NCBI GenBank assembly: GCA_947627805.1
Contig: CANQXB010000007.1
Location: 1-21,518 of the forward strand
DNA length: 21,518 nt
Origin: an uncultured Bacilli bacterium
GTDB taxonomy: Bacteria > Bacillota_I > Bacilli_A > RF39 > UBA660
Direction: 5' to 3'
Of the stretch, positions 16,040 through 21,518 are shown piece by piece. The stretch's first letter is position 1. The number at the start of each line of letters is the position of its first letter. The notes beneath the pieces are model-generated. The model had not been told where the DNA came from. It made no database searches and was given only the letters and a program-made list of their open reading frames with translations. The position numbers were made by a program, and so were the translations under genes.

Positions 16040-16858
16040 CTAATTAGCATATGGGTCTTTGCGCGGACTTTTTAAATATCTCTTACGAGCTTTGGCCTCT
16101 TTATTTAAATTTTGAATAGCTTGTAGTTCGCCTTTGATATCTTTTATTCTCGAAATGTAGGCTTCTTTTTCTTCTTCATTAGGATTATCTTCAAGAAGAG
16201 TATAAAGATTTTGAAGTTCTAATTTAAGGCTTTCTAGACTAACATTTTGATTATTATTAGTTTTTTGGGGATTAAATCTTTTTTCATAATTAATAGCAAA
16301 TCCCGCCAGTAATTTAATTCTTTTAAAATCTTCTCCGAAGTAACCTTTAATTCGATTATGATATGATGAATATTCATAGATAAATCTTTTCATCTCTAAT
16401 AATGCTTTAGTTTTTAATTCATTATCTAAATTACTTTTATGCTCAAGTTCTAAGTAGATGGTTCTAAATAATTTATTTCCCCAGTTATTATTATGGAATT
16501 GATAGTAAAATTCTTTCATAAATTTGGCATCTTCAAGATGACTTTGATAATATTTAATTAAATAATCTCTATTTAAGAAAACTTTATCTTCTTGAAATGT
16601 TAAATTAAAAAATAGAGTCCGAGGGTAAGAACTATTATTAAATTCTCCAATGGCAATGTTTTTATTCCACTCGGTAGTTTTTAAAATTCCGGCTTCGGTT
16701 AAAAAAGTTTTAAGCTCAATAAGAGAATTAAATTTACTGGTAAAACTCGTAATACCCTCTAAAGTTTTTTCATCCGTTTTAAAACCAGGAACATTACTAT
16801 ATTCCTTTAATTCTCTTTGAAAACGATTGCCATTACAAACTACTAAACTATATCGCAT
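16040..16858 (-). CDS. Hypothetical protein upstream of def
   Basis: I do not recognise this 272-aa soluble protein. It starts MRYSLVVCNGN, is rich in Tyr, Phe and Asn in its first 200 residues (FYYQFHNNNWGNKLFRTIYLELEH), and ends in a charged helical, probably coiled-coil stretch (SLESLKLELQNLYTLLEDNPNEEEKEAYISRIKDIKGELQAIQNLNKEAKARKR). There is no signal peptide or membrane segment. The ORF is open further upstream from a TTG at 16903. That TTG lies within the promoter, upstream of the expected mRNA start, so I chose the ATG at 16858, which has AGGGGG 5 nt before it. def follows 12 nt after the stop, so the two are co-transcribed. A link to nascent-protein processing is only suggested by that position. 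Confidence 0.82.
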   Translation of the reverse strand: MRYSLVVCNGNRFQRELKEYSNVPGFKTDEKTLEGITSFTSKFNSLIELKTFLTEAGILKTTEWNKNIAIGEFNNSSYPRTLFFNLTFQEDKVFLNRDYLIKYYQSHLEDAKFMKEFYYQFHNNNWGNKLFRTIYLELEHKSNLDNELKTKALLEMKRFIYEYSSYHNRIKGYFGEDFKRIKLLAGFAINYEKRFNPQKTNNNQNVSLESLKLELQNLYTLLEDNPNEEEKEAYISRIKDIKGELQAIQNLNKEAKARKRYLKSPRKDPYAN

Positions 16859-16882
16859 ATTTTCCCCCTCATATCTAGGTAA

Positions 16883-16911
16883 ATTATAGCATAAAGAGGT
16901 CAAATTGTCAA
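16883..16911 (-). promoter_or_regulatory. Consensus promoter for the minus-strand def operon
   Basis: On the minus strand TTGACA (16911-16906), a 17-nt spacer and TATAAT (16888-16883) are all perfect, and TG sits one base before the -10 box. Two further TTGAC copies flank the -35 box, start to start 11 and 8 nt. Transcription should begin near 16876, leaving a leader of about 18 nt. It is one of the strongest promoters in the window by sequence. Confidence 0.85.
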
Positions 16912-16983
16912 ATTTATGTCAAGATAAAAGAAGAAACTTAAGAAAATAAATTTTAAAAGATTACATATAATAAAGTAATAGAA

Positions 16984-17038
16984 ATTATATATAATTTATA
17001 TAATATTTATTGAATTAATTTAATTTATATGGTATTAT
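16984..17038 (+). promoter_or_regulatory. Promoter and candidate operator of the toxin-antitoxin pair
   Basis: TTGAAT (17010-17015), a 17-nt spacer and TATTAT (17033-17038) with TGG before it make an extended promoter 22 nt before the antitoxin ATG. Just upstream, ATTATATA (16984-16991) and TATATAAT (16997-17004) form a perfect inverted repeat with 5 nt between. Antitoxins of this family usually repress their own promoter through such repeats, but palindromes are common by chance in sequence this AT-rich. Confidence 0.5.
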
Positions 17039-17059
17039 TGATGGGAAAGGAGATGAACT

Positions 17060-17383
17060 ATGGCAAATTTAACAACAACCATAAGTGTCCAAATTAGCAC
17101 TAAAGATAAGGAAGAAGTAGCTAAAATACTCCAAAAAGTGGGGCTAACTTTAAGTGGACTCATTAATATGACAATCAAACAAACTATTTTAAAAAAGAAA
17201 GTCCCATTTGAAGTGACTGCAGAAGAAGAATATGAAGATGACATTGAAAAATTTTTCACCAAAAAAGAAATCAAAGAAATGATGAAAGAAGTAAAATATA
17301 TTAAAAAGCACATTGATGAATACCCTAAATATGATAATTGGGAAGATTTAAGGGAAGCATTATTATCGGATGACGATGAATAG
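17060..17383 (+). CDS. RelB/DinJ-family antitoxin
   Basis: The 107-aa protein starts with a ribbon-helix-helix domain typical of RelB/DinJ: TTTISVQISTKDKEEVAKILQKVGLTLSGLINMTIKQTILKKKVPFEV (residues about 5-52), where the strand binds DNA and the helices dimerise. The acidic C-terminal half (EEEYEDDIEKFF to DDDE) is the part that wraps the toxin. Such antitoxins neutralise the toxin and repress the shared promoter. AAAGGAG lies 8 nt before the ATG. The toxin gene begins inside its last codons. A DinJ-like rather than RelB assignment is favoured by the YafQ-like partner. Confidence 0.9.
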   Translation: MANLTTTISVQISTKDKEEVAKILQKVGLTLSGLINMTIKQTILKKKVPFEVTAEEEYEDDIEKFFTKKEIKEMMKEVKYIKKHIDEYPKYDNWEDLREALLSDDDE

Positions 17384-17675
17384 TCTTTATAAATACAAAG
17401 TTGTTTATTCATCACAGTTTAAAAGTGCTTTAAAGAAAGTTACTAAGCAAAGTCATGATTTAGAAAAATTAAGAGAAGTTGTTCAACAGTTATCTATAAG
17501 AAAAGAGTTAGAGCCAAAATATAAAAACCATATTTTAAAAAATAGCAAAAGATATAAAAATTGTTTTGAATGTCACATTGAACCAGATTGGTTATTAGTA
17601 TATCAATATCTTGATGATAAATTAGTTTTATTATTAGTAAATACCGGAAGTCATAGTGAAGTATTTAATCGTTAA
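17370..17675 (+). CDS. YafQ-family mRNA interferase toxin
   Basis: YafQ toxins are RelE-fold ribosome-dependent endoribonucleases that cut mRNA in the A site. The 101-aa sequence (98 aa if the second ATG at 17376 is used) keeps the family pattern: FKSALKK near the N-terminus, His54, then ECHIEPDWLLVY with His69, Asp73 and Trp74, and GSHSEVF with His95 and Phe99. These line up with the catalytic histidines and aspartate known in E. coli YafQ, so the toxin looks intact. The start lies within the antitoxin's end, with no clear ribosome-binding site of its own, which implies coupling. A hairpin terminator covers the stop codon. Confidence 0.92.
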   Translation: MTMNSLYKYKVVYSSQFKSALKKVTKQSHDLEKLREVVQQLSIRKELEPKYKNHILKNSKRYKNCFECHIEPDWLLVYQYLDDKLVLLLVNTGSHSEVFNR

Positions 17676-17689
17676 TACTTCTTTTTTTT
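17658..17689 (+). terminator. Terminator of the toxin-antitoxin operon
   Basis: GAAGTATT (17658-17665) pairs with AATACTTC (17674-17681) around an 8-nt loop, followed by eight T residues. The toxin stop codon overlaps the right arm. The T-run also lies just before the lepA promoter. Confidence 0.85.
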
Positions 17690-17701
17690 GCTTCTAATTT
17701 A

Positions 17702-17710
17702 TGTTATTAT
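17702..17710 (+). promoter_or_regulatory. Extended -10 promoter of lepA
   Basis: TG, one base, then TATTAT (17705-17710) form an extended -10 element. No good -35 is present, only the T-run of the preceding terminator at the right distance. The predicted start near 17717 leaves an mRNA leader of under 10 nt before the ATG at 17726. GGTG at 17716-17719 is the only ribosome-binding-like sequence. Confidence 0.45.
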
Positions 17711-17725
17711 ATTGATGGTGTTATT

Positions 17726-19531
17726 ATGCAAGAAGAGAATATTCGTAATTTTTCCATTATTGCTCATATTGACCATGGAAAGAGCACTTTAGCGGATCGT
17801 ATTTTAGAGTATACAGGAGCTGTTTCTAAAAGAGAGTTAAAAGAGCAAATGTTAGATAGTATGGACATAGAAAGAGAAAGAGGCATCACAATTAAGCTAA
17901 ATACTGTTAAGCTTAAGTATCAAAGAAATAACAAAGATTATATATTAAATTTAATTGATACTCCGGGACATGTCGATTTTTCTTATGAAGTAAGCAGGAG
18001 TTTAGCAGCATGTGAAGGTGCTATTTTAGTTGTGGATGCCGCTCAAGGAATTGAAGCTCAAACTTTAGCTAATCTTTATTTAGCTATGCAAAATGATTTA
18101 AAGATAATTCCGGTTATTAATAAAATTGATTTACCTAATGCTGATATTCCTAAAGTAACAGAAGAATTATGTAATGTCTTAGGTTTTAAAAAAGAAGAGA
18201 TTCTTTTATGTAGTGGAAAAACAGGAGAGGGTGTAAAAGAATTACTTAATGCCGTAGTAGATAGAATACCAGGACCTAAAATAGATCTAGATAAACCAAC
18301 AAGAGCTTTAATATATGATTCTTATTTTGATAGTTATAAAGGAGTAGTTTTACTTGTTAAAGTAGTTGATGGTGAAATAAAAGTTAAGGACACAATTAAA
18401 ACAATGGCCACGCATAAAAGTTTTGAAGTTACGGAACTAGGAGTTAAAACACCGAAAGAAGAATTATTAAATACTTTAAAAAGTGGGGAAGTTGGTTATA
18501 TTTGTGCGGCGATTAAAGATATTTCGAGTGTTCATGTAGGAGATACTATTACGACAAAAGAAAAAGAAGCAGATACTCCTCTTTTAGGTTATAAACCGAT
18601 GAAACCAATGGTTTATTCCGGAATATACCCCATTGAAGCCAATAAATATGAATTACTTAAAGAGGCTTTAAACAAATTAAAACTTAATGATGCTTCTTTA
18701 ATTTTTGAACCAGTGACTAGTGAAGCTTTAGGTTTTGGCTTTCATACCGGTTTTTTAGGTTTACTTCATTCAGAAATCATTACTACGCGTTTAGAACGGG
18801 AATTTAATCTTGATATTGTGGTTACGAGTCCTACTGTTTTATATAAAGCTTATCTTACTAATGGTGAGGAAGTTATGGTTGATAATCCAAATAAAATGCC
18901 TCCAAGAGAAAGACTGTTAAAAATCGAAGAACCTTATATTTATACGAGTATTATTGCCCCTTCTTCTTATATTGGGAGTATTATGGAATTATGTCAAAAT
19001 AAAAGAGGCATTTATAAAAGTATAGAATATATTAATGAAACAAGAGCTAATATTCATTATGAATTACCCCTTTCGGAAGTAGTTTATGATTTTTATGATA
19101 AATTAAAAAGTCGGACTAATGGTTATGCTTCATTCGATTATGAGCTAATTGGTTATAAAGAAAGCGATTTAGTTAAAATGGACATTTTATTAAATGGTGA
19201 AAAAGTAGATGCCCTATCTTTAATTGTTCATAAAGACTTTGCTTATGAAAAAGGAAGAAGTATTACCACTAAACTGCGGAGTGTTATTCCTAGACAAATG
19301 TTTCAAGTGGCCATTCAAGCTAGTGTTGGTTCTAAAGTAATTGCTCGGGAAAATATCAGTGCTTTAAGAAAAAATGTTTTAGCCAAATGTTATGGTGGCG
19401 ATGTTTCTCGGAAAAGAAAGCTATTAGAGGCTCAAAAAGAAGGAAAGAAAAGAATGAAAATGGTTGGAAAAGTTGAAGTGCCAGCTGAGGCCTTCTTAAG
19501 TATTTTAAGTAGTGAGGAAGATAAGAAATGA
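17726..19531 (+). CDS. lepA: Elongation factor 4 (LepA)
   Basis: LepA is a ribosome-bound translational GTPase that aids translation under stress and affects initiation and ribosome assembly. G motifs: AHIDHGKST (13-21), RGIT (52-55), DTPGH (78-82), NKID (132-135) and SGKTG in the G5 region. EF-G-like domains follow with the GFGFHTGFLGLLHSEI segment. The LepA-specific C-terminal domain is complete, with ALRKNVLAKCYGGDVSRKRKLLEAQKEGKKRMK and VEVPAEAFLSIL. Length 601 aa is standard. It ends in the only TGA stop in the window, which overlaps the next ATG (ATGA). The lepA-hemW neighbourhood is shared with Bacillus, but here a DNA-binding gene sits between. Confidence 0.98.
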   Translation: MQEENIRNFSIIAHIDHGKSTLADRILEYTGAVSKRELKEQMLDSMDIERERGITIKLNTVKLKYQRNNKDYILNLIDTPGHVDFSYEVSRSLAACEGAILVVDAAQGIEAQTLANLYLAMQNDLKIIPVINKIDLPNADIPKVTEELCNVLGFKKEEILLCSGKTGEGVKELLNAVVDRIPGPKIDLDKPTRALIYDSYFDSYKGVVLLVKVVDGEIKVKDTIKTMATHKSFEVTELGVKTPKEELLNTLKSGEVGYICAAIKDISSVHVGDTITTKEKEADTPLLGYKPMKPMVYSGIYPIEANKYELLKEALNKLKLNDASLIFEPVTSEALGFGFHTGFLGLLHSEIITTRLEREFNLDIVVTSPTVLYKAYLTNGEEVMVDNPNKMPPRERLLKIEEPYIYTSIIAPSSYIGSIMELCQNKRGIYKSIEYINETRANIHYELPLSEVVYDFYDKLKSRTNGYASFDYELIGYKESDLVKMDILLNGEKVDALSLIVHKDFAYEKGRSITTKLRSVIPRQMFQVAIQASVGSKVIARENISALRKNVLAKCYGGDVSRKRKLLEAQKEGKKRMKMVGKVEVPAEAFLSILSSEEDKK

Positions 19532-19938
19532 ATGAATTAATAAAAGAAGTGGCGGAATATATTATTAAAATGCATACAATTAAAGAAGCAGCCGAACATT
19601 TTGGCAAATCAGAAAGTAGTATTAAGAAATATTTAAGTATAGTAAGAGATAATACAAAAGAAGGTTATGATGCCATCTTACATCAAAAATTAGATTTAGC
19701 CCAACAAAAAATTATTTTAATGGGTGTAAAAAAAGGTGGGTCTTTAGGAAAAAGAAAAAGTACCATATCTTTAGAAGAAGCCAAAGACTTAGGAGAAGAC
19801 TATATTAAAAATGGTTTATCTTTAAGAGAATTGGAAGCTAAAACCGGTATTCCTAAATCAACTTTACATGAAAATATTCATAAAGTTTCTGATACGGAAT
19901 TTCAAGATAAATTAGATAACTATACCAAAGGATTATAA
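19528..19938 (+). CDS. Tandem SpoIIID-like helix-turn-helix protein
   Basis: The 136-aa protein has two helix-turn-helix units of the SpoIIID type. Unit 1 at about 17-36 is TIKEAAEHFGKSESSIKKYL. Unit 2 at about 97-116 is LSLRELEAKTGIPKSTLHEN, close to the SpoIIID pattern with KSTVH. Between them KLDLAQQKIILMGVKKGGSLGKRK resembles the basic SpoIIID tail. SpoIIID is a mother-cell sporulation regulator of about 93 aa with a single HTH, so this looks like a duplicated relative. It starts inside the lepA stop (4-nt overlap) and ends 2 nt before hemW, so it is tightly co-translated. A role in sporulation is not shown by this window; it may be a general regulator. Confidence 0.75.
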   Translation: MNELIKEVAEYIIKMHTIKEAAEHFGKSESSIKKYLSIVRDNTKEGYDAILHQKLDLAQQKIILMGVKKGGSLGKRKSTISLEEAKDLGEDYIKNGLSLRELEAKTGIPKSTLHENIHKVSDTEFQDKLDNYTKGL

Positions 19939-19940
19939 AA

Positions 19941-21032
19941 ATGACTAGTTTGCATAGTGTTTATATTCATATTCCTTTTTGTAAAAAGATTTGTCCTTAT
20001 TGTGATTTTTGTAAAGTTTTATATAATTCCTCTTGGGTTAAAGCCTATTTACCTAAATTAAAAGAAGAAATTTTAGATAAATATATGGGGGAAGAAATTA
20101 GAACGATTTACATTGGAGGAGGAACTCCTAGTGCTCTTTCTTTAGAGGAAATAGAATATCTTTTAAATCTAACAAATATTTTTAAGAAAGATAAATTAAA
20201 AGAATTTACTTTTGAATGTAATATTGAAGATATTAATCCAGCTTTAGTTTCTTTATTAATAAGATATGGGGTAACAAGAGTTAGTTTAGGAATTGAAAGT
20301 TTTTCTTTCCAAAATTACCCTTATTTAAAAAGAATAACCAATTTTGAGGAAGCTTTAAAAAAAGTGGAAATGCTTAAAGAAATGGGGATTACCAATATCA
20401 ATGTCGATTTAATTTATGCTTTACCTAAAGAAGATGAAAAAACTTTAAAAGAAGATTTAAATTATCTTTTAAAATTAAATGTCCCTCATATTAGTACTTA
20501 TAGTTTAATGGTTCAAGATAATACCTATTTAGGTGTTCAAAAAGTTAAAGAAATAAATGAAGATTTAGATTATGATATGTATAATTTAATTCAAAAGGTT
20601 TTAACTAAAAATGGTTACATACATTATGAACTATCTAATTATGCAAAGGAAGGTTATGAATCTTTACATAATTTAGTTTATTGGAGTAATTTAGAATATT
20701 ATGGTTTTGGTTGTGGAGCTTCAGGTTATGTTTTTGGGGTCCGTTATGACAATACCAAAAGTTTAACTAATTATTTAAAAGGTGATACCATTCTTCATAA
20801 AGAAATATTAGATAAATTAGATATTATGAAATATGAACTTATTTTAAATTTAAGAAAAACTCAAGGCTTAAATATTCGTGAATTTTATGATAAATATGCC
20901 GTTAATGTTGCCGATGTTTTTCCAGTTAAAGATTTATTAAAAACTAAAGAATTATTATATGAAGATGGGTATTTAAAAATAAATCCTAATTACTTTTATG
21001 TCATGAATGAAATCTTAATTAAACTGGTATAA
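19941..21032 (+). CDS. hemW: HemW, radical-SAM heme chaperone
   Basis: HemW is a HemN relative that binds heme and delivers it to target proteins; it is often misannotated as coproporphyrinogen oxidase. The radical-SAM cluster motif is IPFCKKICPYCDFC, with Cys14, Cys18, Cys21 and a further Cys24. YIGGGTPSAL is the SAM-binding Gly-rich motif. HNLVYW at 243-248 matches the HNxxYW heme-binding motif reported for HemW. RVSLGIESF and INVDLIYALP are further family motifs. Length 363 aa is typical of HemW and shorter than true HemN. The ribosome-binding site AAAGGA lies in the end of the preceding gene, 2 nt upstream. No other heme gene is in view, so which heme protein it serves is unknown. Confidence 0.95.
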   Translation: MTSLHSVYIHIPFCKKICPYCDFCKVLYNSSWVKAYLPKLKEEILDKYMGEEIRTIYIGGGTPSALSLEEIEYLLNLTNIFKKDKLKEFTFECNIEDINPALVSLLIRYGVTRVSLGIESFSFQNYPYLKRITNFEEALKKVEMLKEMGITNINVDLIYALPKEDEKTLKEDLNYLLKLNVPHISTYSLMVQDNTYLGVQKVKEINEDLDYDMYNLIQKVLTKNGYIHYELSNYAKEGYESLHNLVYWSNLEYYGFGCGASGYVFGVRYDNTKSLTNYLKGDTILHKEILDKLDIMKYELILNLRKTQGLNIREFYDKYAVNVADVFPVKDLLKTKELLYEDGYLKINPNYFYVMNEILIKLV

Positions 21033-21068
21033 AATATTTTATTATTCGCACAATATAAAAGTGATAAT

Positions 21069-21470
21069 ATGATATATGATTTAAAAATATTGAATGGAGA
21101 ATTAGAACTTCCTTTTAATGAATATACTTATACTTATACCGTACGGGTAAAAGAAGATATTAACTCTTTAGAATTTTCTTATAAACTAAAAGAAGATACT
21201 TATGTTGATATTCAAAATAATATTTTAAGTAATGAAGAGTCCATAGTTACCTTAGATGTTTATAATGTTAATGAAGAGGTAGTCTATACTTTTTATGTTT
21301 ATAAAGATGATAGCAAAGAAGTGAGTGGCCTTCAAAATTATATGCAAAGTTTAGAAGTCCAAAATAAAGAAGAAGTTAGTCCTTTAAATATTCAATTTTT
21401 AGCCTTAGGTATTTTCTTTCTAATAATTATTTGTTTTTCTCTTATTTTTAAAAGAAAAACTAAAAAATAA
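21069..21470 (+). CDS. Small protein with cadherin-like beta-sandwich domain and C-terminal membrane anchor
   Basis: The 133-aa product begins with about 90 residues of beta-strand-rich sequence (LKILNGELELPFNEYTYTYTVRVKEDINSLEFSYKL ... VVYTFYVYKD) resembling the cadherin-like beta-sandwich domain of bacterial surface proteins. A hydrophobic segment at about 107-126 and a basic KRKTKK end follow. There is no signal peptide, so either it is tail-anchored with the domain in the cytoplasm, or the N-terminal domain is exported in another way. Only a weak purine stretch (AAAAGTGAT) precedes the ATG. It lies 36 nt after hemW and probably belongs to the lepA operon. Function unknown; the domain call rests on pattern resemblance. 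Confidence 0.7.
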   Translation: MIYDLKILNGELELPFNEYTYTYTVRVKEDINSLEFSYKLKEDTYVDIQNNILSNEESIVTLDVYNVNEEVVYTFYVYKDDSKEVSGLQNYMQSLEVQNKEEVSPLNIQFLALGIFFLIIICFSLIFKRKTKK

Positions 21471-21473
21471 TAC

Positions 21474-21502
21474 TTGTTTAAAAGAAAAATTTCCTTTATA
21501 AT
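21474..21502 (+). promoter_or_regulatory. Promoter for the gene beyond the right edge
   Basis: TTGTTT (21474-21479), a 17-nt spacer and a perfect TATAAT (21497-21502) are followed by AAAGGAGA at 21511-21518, a ribosome-binding site at the very end of the window. A gene should start within about 10 nt beyond. In Bacillus hrcA follows hemW, but no CIRCE element is seen here, so identity is open. Confidence 0.7.
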
Positions 21503-21518
21503 AGTCCCTTAAAGGAGA

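Noticed and set aside
17035..17415. Minus-strand frame of 126 codons opposite the antitoxin
   Set aside because: The plus-strand antitoxin has clear family motifs and a good promoter; the antisense frame is low-complexity Ser/Leu/Ile.
21447..21490. Direct repeat TTTAAAAGAAAAA flanking the end of the last gene
   Set aside because: Two A-rich 13-mers about 30 nt apart are expected in this base composition; one copy is coding, with no sign of a mobile element.
1..21518. CRISPR array, prophage, insertion sequence, tRNA or rRNA
   Set aside because: No regularly spaced repeats, transposase or phage structural motifs, terminal inverted repeats, or tRNA/rRNA signatures were seen.

Overview
The window is a strongly AT-rich bacterial chromosome segment packed with Firmicutes-type housekeeping genes: mutS, nusB, xseA, xseB, priA, a T-box-controlled valS, def, lepA and hemW. 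Codons are A/T-ending, Shine-Dalgarno sites are often full AGGAGG, and the terminators are short hairpins followed by T-runs. TGG encodes Trp and TGA is used once as a real stop (lepA), so the code is standard rather than the Mollicutes code. I infer a low-GC, small-genome member of class Bacilli, perhaps an uncultured gut lineage near Erysipelotrichia or RF39. The species cannot be named from this sequence.

Layout. (1) 1-2618: mutS with its own promoter, apparently leaderless, and a weak terminator. (2) 2622-6232: operon nusB / HipA-like kinase / xseA / coiled-coil membrane protein / xseB, with overlaps or 9-12 nt gaps, closed by a hairpin covering the xseB stop. (3) 6294-7520: a membrane-anchored Ig-like plus transglutaminase-like surface protein. 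(4) 7557-9743: priA alone. (5) 9744-9928: an intergenic stretch with a promoter only about 30 nt ahead of a perfect 14-bp hairpin, then the promoter of the next genes. (6) 9929-12725: two overlapping genes for paralogous membrane-anchored repeat proteins. (7) 12715-15461: promoter, T-box leader and valS. (8) 15465-16911, minus strand: a consensus promoter, an unrecognised protein and def, meeting valS at a shared bidirectional terminator. (9) 16984-17689: a DinJ/RelB-YafQ-type toxin-antitoxin pair. (10) 17702-21470: lepA / double-HTH protein / hemW / small tail-anchored protein. (11) 21474-21518: promoter and ribosome-binding site of a gene starting beyond the window.

How the genes relate. 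Several act in DNA repair and restart (MutS, exonuclease VII, PriA) or in RNA synthesis and translation (NusB, ValRS, deformylase, EF4). HemW is a heme chaperone. Accessory interest lies in proteins placed inside these operons: an orphan HipA-like kinase between nusB and xseA, a coiled-coil hairpin membrane protein between the two exonuclease VII subunits, a tandem SpoIIID-like DNA-binding protein coupled to lepA, and the duplicated surface-protein pair. I see no CRISPR array, prophage, insertion sequence, rRNA or tRNA, and no convincing new multi-gene defence system. The closest to undescribed biology are the HipA-like kinase context, the three-copy Cys/NYVF module and the possible short RNA after priA.
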